64,000 nucleotides of DNA, from positions 1-64,000 of the forward strand of contig NZ_JARHZJ010000088.1 of NCBI RefSeq assembly GCF_029258205.1, in the 5' to 3' direction. The translations under genes were made by a program, and so were the position numbers. This document shows positions 58,842-64,000 of the stretch, one piece after another. A model generated the notes under the pieces. That model searched no databases, was not told where the DNA came from, and saw only the letters and a program-made list of their open reading frames with translations. Source of the stretch: Clostridium sp. GTDB taxonomy: Bacteria; Bacillota; Clostridia; Clostridiales; Clostridiaceae. Positions within the stretch are counted from its first letter, which is position 1. The number at the start of each line of letters is the position of its first letter.

Positions 58842-58887
58842 ATATTAATATTTAAGAATTATATTTAGTATTCTTAAATATTAATAT
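58842..58887. repeat. 18-bp perfect inverted repeat upstream of the PIN-PhoH gene
   Basis: Bases 58842-58859 (ATATTAATATTTAAGAAT) are the exact reverse complement of 58870-58887, with a 10-base loop. It lies in the 221-base divergent region, 62 bases before the phoH-type start. It has no T-tract after it. It could be a cruciform, an operator or a leader hairpin; no promoter is clear enough to choose. Confidence 0.8.
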
Positions 58888-58948
58888 ATAAACAAATGAA
58901 AATCAAGTTTGATTATTATAGCTGTATTATTCTAAAGGAGTGATTATT

Positions 58949-60328
58949 TTGAAGAAAACCTATATATTAGATACCAATGTATTGCTATATTCACCAGGAG
59001 CTATATATTCATTTTCAAATAATAATATTATTATTCCAGAGGTGGTTCTAGAGGAATTAGACAATATTAAAAAAATGAATAATGATTTAGGAGCAAATGC
59101 TAGAAATGTCGCAAGAGAATTAGATAAGCTTAGATTGAGTGGCTCATTAAGTGAAGGAGTTGATTTACCTAAAGGCGGAAAGCTTAAGGTTGTTACTAAC
59201 TTTTATAATACTGAAATACCAGAATCATGGAATATAAGCAAGCCTGATAATAGAATAATACAAATTTGCAAAGCATTAAAGGAAAAGGGTGAAGATGTTT
59301 GTTTAATAACTAAGGATATATTTGAAAGAATAAAGGCTGATACTGTTGGAATAAAATCAGAGGATTTTTATGAGGTTGTAGTTCCAGAATTTGAAGAACA
59401 ATATAGTGGAAGAATGGAAGTTTACACAAGTTCTGAATGCTTAAGCAAATTCTTTAAAAATAAATTTATGGAGAAAAAAGATTTAACATTCTATGATGAA
59501 GAAAATAAATGCTATGTGGAACCGAAATTAGAGATTAATCAATTTTTAATAATACACTGTAATGATAATGATAAACAAACTGCATTGGGAAGATTTAATG
59601 GAAAAGTTATAAGGCCTTTACTTTATAAAGATAGCAATAATATTATGGGAATAAGCCCTAGAAATGTTGGACAAAAATTTATGCTAGAATGCTTGAGTAT
59701 TGATGCCAAAAAGGCACCTTTAGTAATTATAAAAGGACCAGCAGGGACAGCAAAAACTTTATTTTCATTAGCTGTGGGATTACAAAAAATATTAGAAGAG
59801 GAAAGTGGCCAATATAGAAGAATTCTAGTTTGTAGACCAAATGTAACAATGGATGAAGAAATAGGTTATTTACCAGGAAGTGAGCAAGAAAAAATAGCTC
59901 CGTTTATGAGACCTATATATGATAATCTAGAAATTTTAATAGATTCAGATGAGAATGAAAGATATTCAAATGAGAGAGAGTTAAATGATAAAATAGAGGA
60001 ACTTTTTGAAAGAAAGATAATAACAACAGAGGCTGTGGCATATTTAAGAGGAAGAAGTATAATAAAGAATTGGATTATAATAGATGAAGCTCAAAATCTA
60101 ACACCTAAGCAGGTTAAAGCTATTATAACAAGGGCTGGAGAAGGATCAAAAATAATATTAGTTGGAGATCCAGAGCAAATAGATCAAGCTTTCTTAGACT
60201 CAAGAAGCAATGGACTTTGTTATGCTTCAGAAAAGATGAAAGGAAGTCCTCTTTGTTATCAAGTTACATTAAAATATGACGAATGTGAAAGAAGTGAATT
60301 GGCTTATGAAGCTGCAAAAAGATTATGA
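58949..60328 (+). CDS. PIN domain-PhoH family ATPase (YlaK-like)
   Basis: 459 aa from TTG at 58949, eight bases after AAAGGAG. N-terminal PIN nuclease domain (YILDTNVLLYSP with D8; VVLEELD; further acids to about 150), then a PhoH ATPase from about 240 with Walker A GPAGTAKT near 263-270, FMRPIYDNL, AYLRGRSI and WIIIDEAQNLTPKQVK as Walker B. PIN-PhoH (PhoH2) proteins have been shown to couple RNA unwinding with cleavage. The PIN acids look intact. A 5' inverted repeat precedes it. Confidence 0.92.
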   Translation: MKKTYILDTNVLLYSPGAIYSFSNNNIIIPEVVLEELDNIKKMNNDLGANARNVARELDKLRLSGSLSEGVDLPKGGKLKVVTNFYNTEIPESWNISKPDNRIIQICKALKEKGEDVCLITKDIFERIKADTVGIKSEDFYEVVVPEFEEQYSGRMEVYTSSECLSKFFKNKFMEKKDLTFYDEENKCYVEPKLEINQFLIIHCNDNDKQTALGRFNGKVIRPLLYKDSNNIMGISPRNVGQKFMLECLSIDAKKAPLVIIKGPAGTAKTLFSLAVGLQKILEEESGQYRRILVCRPNVTMDEEIGYLPGSEQEKIAPFMRPIYDNLEILIDSDENERYSNERELNDKIEELFERKIITTEAVAYLRGRSIIKNWIIIDEAQNLTPKQVKAIITRAGEGSKIILVGDPEQIDQAFLDSRSNGLCYASEKMKGSPLCYQVTLKYDECERSELAYEAAKRL

Positions 60329-60362
60329 TATTTATTAAAGTTTTAAGAGGTTTATTACTCCT

Positions 60363-60391
60363 AAATAGGGAGGAAAAAACCTCTATTTTTA
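60363..60391 (+). terminator. Terminator after the PIN-PhoH gene
   Basis: GAGG/CCTC and AATA/TATT stems (60364-60387) with a two-base bulge, loop AAAAAA, then TTTTT. Confidence 0.65.
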
Positions 60392-60510
60392 TATGTTTAT
60401 AAAAATAGGTTAAGTAAAATGTTAAAATTAATAAATTATTAAGTTTACTACATAATAAATTCAAGAAATTTATGATATAATTTAAAATACAAAATAAGGA
60501 GGTCTTAATT

Positions 60511-61131
60511 ATGCAATTTTTATTAAAAGCGTTTCTTAGTATTCCAGCAATATTAATAGCTTTTTCAGTTAAAGAATACACTCGTGCCAAAATGGCAGAT
60601 AAATTAGGTGATAAATCACCAAGGTTTAAAGGAGAATTAACCTTAGATCCATTAAAGCATGTTGATATAGGTGGTGCAATAATGATGGCTTTTTTTGGAT
60701 TTGGTTGGAGTAAATCTGTAGAGATAAATAAATATGCATTTAAAAATCCAAAGAAGGATGCCCTTAAAGTTAACATAGCTGCATGGCTTTCAAACTTAGT
60801 TGTTGCTATAATTGGGGTAATACTTACAAGTTTATATTTGAGGTTTTTTGGTTTAAGAGGAGATTTTTCTCAAATTATATTTTTAATATTACAATATATA
60901 ATAATTTTAAATGTAAATTTCTTTGTATTTAATATATTACCACTTCCAGGACTTGATTGTTTTAGAATTTTAGAGGACCTTAAACCTCAATTATTCTATA
61001 AGTTATCTGAAATAGTATATCAATATTATTATTTTATACTTATAGGTATAATACTTCTTGGAAGATATGTATTAGCTATACCATCTCAATTGGTTATGAC
61101 TTTTGTATATTCTATAGGTTTATTTATTTAA
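60511..61131 (+). CDS. M50-type membrane protein with lost zinc-binding motif
   Basis: 206 aa, about five membrane segments, clearly of the small site-2-protease (YwhC-like) family: ADKLGDKSPRFKGELTLDPL, FGFGWSKSVEIN and NILPLPGLDCFRIL align with that family. The expected HExxH is replaced by K21-E22-Y-T-R25, so both His ligands are gone, and the usual LDGSRI is LDCFRI with D149 kept. Protease activity is therefore unlikely. The frame is uninterrupted and has a good ribosome site (AAGGAGGTC), so it is a maintained pseudo-enzyme rather than a decaying gene. Confidence 0.8.
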   Translation: MQFLLKAFLSIPAILIAFSVKEYTRAKMADKLGDKSPRFKGELTLDPLKHVDIGGAIMMAFFGFGWSKSVEINKYAFKNPKKDALKVNIAAWLSNLVVAIIGVILTSLYLRFFGLRGDFSQIIFLILQYIIILNVNFFVFNILPLPGLDCFRILEDLKPQLFYKLSEIVYQYYYFILIGIILLGRYVLAIPSQLVMTFVYSIGLFI

Positions 61132-61157
61132 TGATAATTTGAAATTTACAATACTTT

Positions 61158-61237
61158 AATTAGATTAGGTTCATAATTAGAAAATAAATTTTGATTTATA
61201 AGTTATTTTTTAATTTAGTATCTAATCTAATTTTTTT
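61158..61237 (+). terminator. Possible long-loop terminator after the M50-like gene
   Basis: AATTAGATTAG (61158-61168) is the exact reverse complement of 61222-61232; the loop is 53 bases. Seven T follow from 61231. The long loop makes function uncertain. Confidence 0.35.
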
Positions 61238-61295
61238 ATGCAAAGATAATTGAAATAAAATGTAAAAATATGGTAATATATAGAGGGGTGAGAAT

Positions 61296-62510
61296 ATGAT
61301 AAAAATGTCTAAAAAAATAAAAATAATTTTAGCTTCTCTACTAATTGTTTTTTCTGTTTTGGTAATAAATAGTATTACAGCAAATAATATTGTAACAACA
61401 AAGGGGGCTAGCATTGAGGAAAAAGAAGTAATTAAGGAGAATGATAAAAAGGGATTTTTTGATATGTTTAGCTTAGGAAAAAAGATTAATATAAGTGCTG
61501 TAGGAGACATAATGTTACATGATGAGCAAATATGGTCTGCATATAATAAAGAAAATAAGACTTATGATTTTATGAATAATTTTAAGTATATAAAGCCATT
61601 TATAGAAAAAAGCCATATAGCTTATGGAACAATTGAGGGAACTTATTCTGGAGAAGAAGAGGGGTATTCTGGGTATCCTAATTATAATGGGCCAGATTCC
61701 ATGATAGATGCATTAAAAGATACTGGTTTTGATATTATAAATGTAGCAACAGATCATTCTTTAGATAAAGGTCTAGAAGGAGTAAGTAAAACAGGAGAAA
61801 AAATAGATAAAGAGATGACTTCTATTGGAAATAAAAAGTATATTATTAAGAAAGTAAAGGGAGTAGAAATAGGATTTACTTCTTATACTTATGAGAGTAG
61901 GGAAGGAGAGTTAAATGGTAATAAAATTCCTGAAGATATGAATTTAAATACATTTTCATATAATAAATTAGATAATGGATTAGAGGAAATGAAAACCTTA
62001 GTAGAAGAGATGAAGAATGATGGAGCTGAGTTTATAGTTTTTGGGATGCATTGGGGTGTAGAATATAATACTGAGCCTAGTAAATATCAGATGAAAATAG
62101 CAGAAGCCTTAAATGAATATGGAGTTGACTTAATATTAGGAAGCAATCCTCATGTTATACAACCTATAAAAGAAATTCAAGGAGAATATGGACATAAAAC
62201 TTTAGTAGCTTATTCTTTAGGTAATTTTATATCTAATCAAAGGTTGGAAACTATGGGAGATAGAAGAACAGCTGATGGTATTATACTTAATTTAACTTTG
62301 AATAAGAGTAGAAAAGGGGTAAAAGTAGAGGAATGGAGTTATACTCCAACTTGGGTATATAAGATTCAAAGAGAAAATAAAAAATCAGATTATTATATAT
62401 TACCAGTTGAAGAAACTTTAAAGAGTGAAGAAGGTAAAAAGTTAGATAAGCAAATTTTAAATGAGTTAAATAAATCTTTAGAATCAACTAAATCTATAGT
62501 AGAAAAATAA
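61296..62510 (+). CDS. CapA family protein, membrane-anchored
   Basis: 404 aa. N-terminal signal-anchor helix (IILASLLIVFSVLVINSI), short linker, then a CapA/PgsA (PGA_cap) metallophosphoesterase-like domain: ISAVGDIMLHDEQ, YSGYPNYNGPDSMIDAL, FGMHWGVEYN, LGSNPHVIQPI and YSLGNFISNQ. Family members act in poly-gamma-glutamate synthesis or as extracytoplasmic hydrolases; no capB or capC lies nearby, so polymer synthesis should not be assumed. Ribosome site GAGGGGTGA. Convergent with the Ppx/GppA gene. Confidence 0.88.
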   Translation: MIKMSKKIKIILASLLIVFSVLVINSITANNIVTTKGASIEEKEVIKENDKKGFFDMFSLGKKINISAVGDIMLHDEQIWSAYNKENKTYDFMNNFKYIKPFIEKSHIAYGTIEGTYSGEEEGYSGYPNYNGPDSMIDALKDTGFDIINVATDHSLDKGLEGVSKTGEKIDKEMTSIGNKKYIIKKVKGVEIGFTSYTYESREGELNGNKIPEDMNLNTFSYNKLDNGLEEMKTLVEEMKNDGAEFIVFGMHWGVEYNTEPSKYQMKIAEALNEYGVDLILGSNPHVIQPIKEIQGEYGHKTLVAYSLGNFISNQRLETMGDRRTADGIILNLTLNKSRKGVKVEEWSYTPTWVYKIQRENKKSDYYILPVEETLKSEEGKKLDKQILNELNKSLESTKSIVEK

Positions 62511-62565
62511 ATCTTAGAGAAAAGTATTTTCATTTAAACTTAAAGAAAGTTAGGTTTGTAAATTT

Positions 62566-62606
62566 AAAAAAAGTTTATGGGCAATTATTCTCCCATAAAC
62601 TTTTTT
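62566..62606. terminator. Bidirectional terminator between convergent genes
   Basis: AAGTTTATGGG (62571-62581) pairs with CCCATAAACTT (62592-62602); seven A on the left and six T on the right give T-tracts on both strands, serving capA-like (+) and ppx-like (-) genes. Confidence 0.92.
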
Positions 62607-62608
62607 AT

Positions 62609-64000
62609 TTAGGCTTTTTCAATAATTAACTCTTTATTATACACTTCTTCAAAGGCTTTAGAACTTCTTCTAGCTTGACGAAGCTCTAATTCTAAATCAT
62701 ATTCAGAATAAAGTTTTAAATGTACTGTATCTTCTTTAAGTATTATATCAACATTTTCTACATGGCCAGTTAAACCTCTGTCTAAGCCTTCAGCAAGCTT
62801 AAGAATCACTCCTAAATACTCAACATGTCTTACATCTAATCTATTAATTATAGTTGAATATTTGGCAATTGGTGCTTGGAAAGAGTTATTTCTATGGTAA
62901 GCAGCACATAGTGCACTTAATAATATTTCTTTATGAGTTAATCCACTTATATGAGAATTTAAAATGACATAAAATGAATGTACGTGATGATCATAATATC
63001 TTATACTTATACCACAATCATGAAGCAAGGAGGCTGTTTTTAATATATTTTTAAATTCATCTCCTAAATGATGAAGTGGTTTTAAACCTTCAAATAGTGA
63101 AAAAGCAAGTCTACACACATTTTTAGCATGAGGAATATTTATGTTTAAAGTATCCATAATTCCTTTTAAACTTGTATCTAAAATATCATCACAAGTATGG
63201 AATTTATCTGTTATATATTCATATATAAGTCCTTCTCTAAGACCACGACCACATATTATTACTTCTTTAGTATTTGTAAAACTTAGAATTTCTTTTATTA
63301 AATCTGTAGAAGCAACTATGACATCAGCTCTAGCGGGTGAAAGTCCTTCAATTTTTTTTCTTTGACGAAAATTTTTACTTTTTAGGAGATGAAACATCTC
63401 ATCAATATCATAGTCATAAAGAACATAATTATGAACTATATCAATAGGATATCTCTTTCTACGTCTATCAATTTTTCCTAAGTTTCTGAAAGAACCTCCA
63501 ACACCTATAACAGATTTAAATGTATTATCCTTAAGCCAATCTATTTCTTCTAGCTGTTTTTTTATATACTTAACGCAATTTGTATTATTTTCATATCCAA
63601 TCATATCATTTAATTGGAATAAGGATGTTAAAGTTACATAACCAAAAGGAAAAGTAACTTCCTTATAAATTTCGTTGTTTTTTAACCAACATAAGTGAGT
63701 ATTATTTCCGTTTATATCTAAAAGAAGAGAATTATCCATATAAAGAGAATTTTTAGCTCCTAAAAAATTATAATGAATTTCTTCTTCATTAGATAATATT
63801 CTAAGGTCTAATCCAAGTTCTTTTTTGATTATCTCCTTAAGATTAATTTTTTCATCTACACTTTTAATACTTTCAGAACCTATTAGTATAATTTTTGATG
63901 CACCACAAGATATGCACATAGATTTAAAAGCTTTTATAGATGATATTGTAAGTTTAATTTTATCTTCGTCCAAAACAGAACAAGCGAAGAAATCAGAGCC
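62609..64000 (-). CDS. Ppx/GppA phosphatase with C-terminal HD domain (partial, 5' end outside window)
   Basis: 463 residues visible; the frame remains open to base 64000 (reading GSDFFACSVLDEDKIKL), so the true start is beyond the edge and a TTG at 63973 is only internal. ASKHA-fold Ppx/GppA core (LLLDINGNNTHLCWL, GVGGSFRNLGKI) and an HD-type domain (ASLLHDCGISIRYYDHHVHS, about residues 320-400 of the visible part). Such proteins hydrolyse polyphosphate or pppGpp. The phosphate-binding loop at the N-terminus is not in the window, so activity cannot be judged. Confidence 0.88.
   Translation of the reverse strand, partial: GSDFFACSVLDEDKIKLTISSIKAFKSMCISCGASKIILIGSESIKSVDEKINLKEIIKKELGLDLRILSNEEEIHYNFLGAKNSLYMDNSLLLDINGNNTHLCWLKNNEIYKEVTFPFGYVTLTSLFQLNDMIGYENNTNCVKYIKKQLEEIDWLKDNTFKSVIGVGGSFRNLGKIDRRRKRYPIDIVHNYVLYDYDIDEMFHLLKSKNFRQRKKIEGLSPARADVIVASTDLIKEILSFTNTKEVIICGRGLREGLIYEYITDKFHTCDDILDTSLKGIMDTLNINIPHAKNVCRLAFSLFEGLKPLHHLGDEFKNILKTASLLHDCGISIRYYDHHVHSFYVILNSHISGLTHKEILLSALCAAYHRNNSFQAPIAKYSTIINRLDVRHVEYLGVILKLAEGLDRGLTGHVENVDIILKEDTVHLKLYSEYDLELELRQARRSSKAFEEVYNKELIIEKA

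Noticed and set aside
60264..60776. 170-codon minus-strand open frame spanning the phoH-M50 gap
   Set aside because: Overlaps two real genes and a terminator; no ribosome site and A/T-driven composition.

Overview
The window looks like a chromosomal segment of a low-GC, endospore-forming clostridium. Base composition is strongly A/T-rich, Arg is mostly AGA, Shine-Dalgarno sites are strong (GGAGG type) and sporulation genes (spoVS, a ymxH-type gene) are present. Gene order and protein sequences fit Clostridium perfringens or a very close relative. That identification is from recognition, not from a database search. Almost everything is conserved housekeeping DNA. I see no insertion sequence, prophage, CRISPR array, tRNA or rRNA, and I did not find a new multi-gene system.

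Layout. 1-3425: rpmF (partial), plsX, acpP, rnc and an Elp3-like radical SAM gene (lipid precursor supply and RNA processing). 3518-14086: a 31-codon membrane peptide, smc, ftsY, ylxM, ffh, rpsP, khpA, rimM, trmD, rplS, rbgA and rnhB (chromosome organisation, SRP targeting, ribosome and tRNA maturation). 14087-20254: yraN (minus strand), comM, dprA, topA and codY. 20634-28943: rpsB, tsf, pyrH, frr, uppS, cdsA, dxr, rseP and ispG (translation plus envelope and isoprenoid synthesis). 29022-43574: polC, then rimP-nusA-ylxR-ylxQ-infB-rbfA-nrnA-truB-ribF, then rpsO and pnp.

43708-57363: ymxH-type gene, aspartokinase, tepA, ftsK/spoIIIE, rimO, pgsA, recA, rny, spoVS, an aminotransferase, ptsH and purB. 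57622-64000: looser, monocistronic genes: a small SSB-like protein, a DEDDh exonuclease (minus), a PIN-PhoH ATPase, an M50-type membrane protein whose zinc motif is destroyed, a CapA-like protein and a Ppx/GppA-HD protein (minus, running off the right edge).

The most interesting signals are regulatory and RNA-level. Long hairpins lie in the leaders of the RNA-metabolism genes rnc, pnp, phoH and rimP-nusA. khpA and topA share an architecture in which an identical 9-base Shine-Dalgarno sequence is separated from its start codon by a hairpin. A CodY-box-like site lies in the codY leader. A perfect LexA-type palindrome overlaps the recA start region, just downstream of a terminator whose 3' arm doubles as the -35. 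An inverted repeat covers the -35 of the ylxM-ffh promoter. At the protein level, the degenerate M50 protein and the eukaryote-like PurB stand out.
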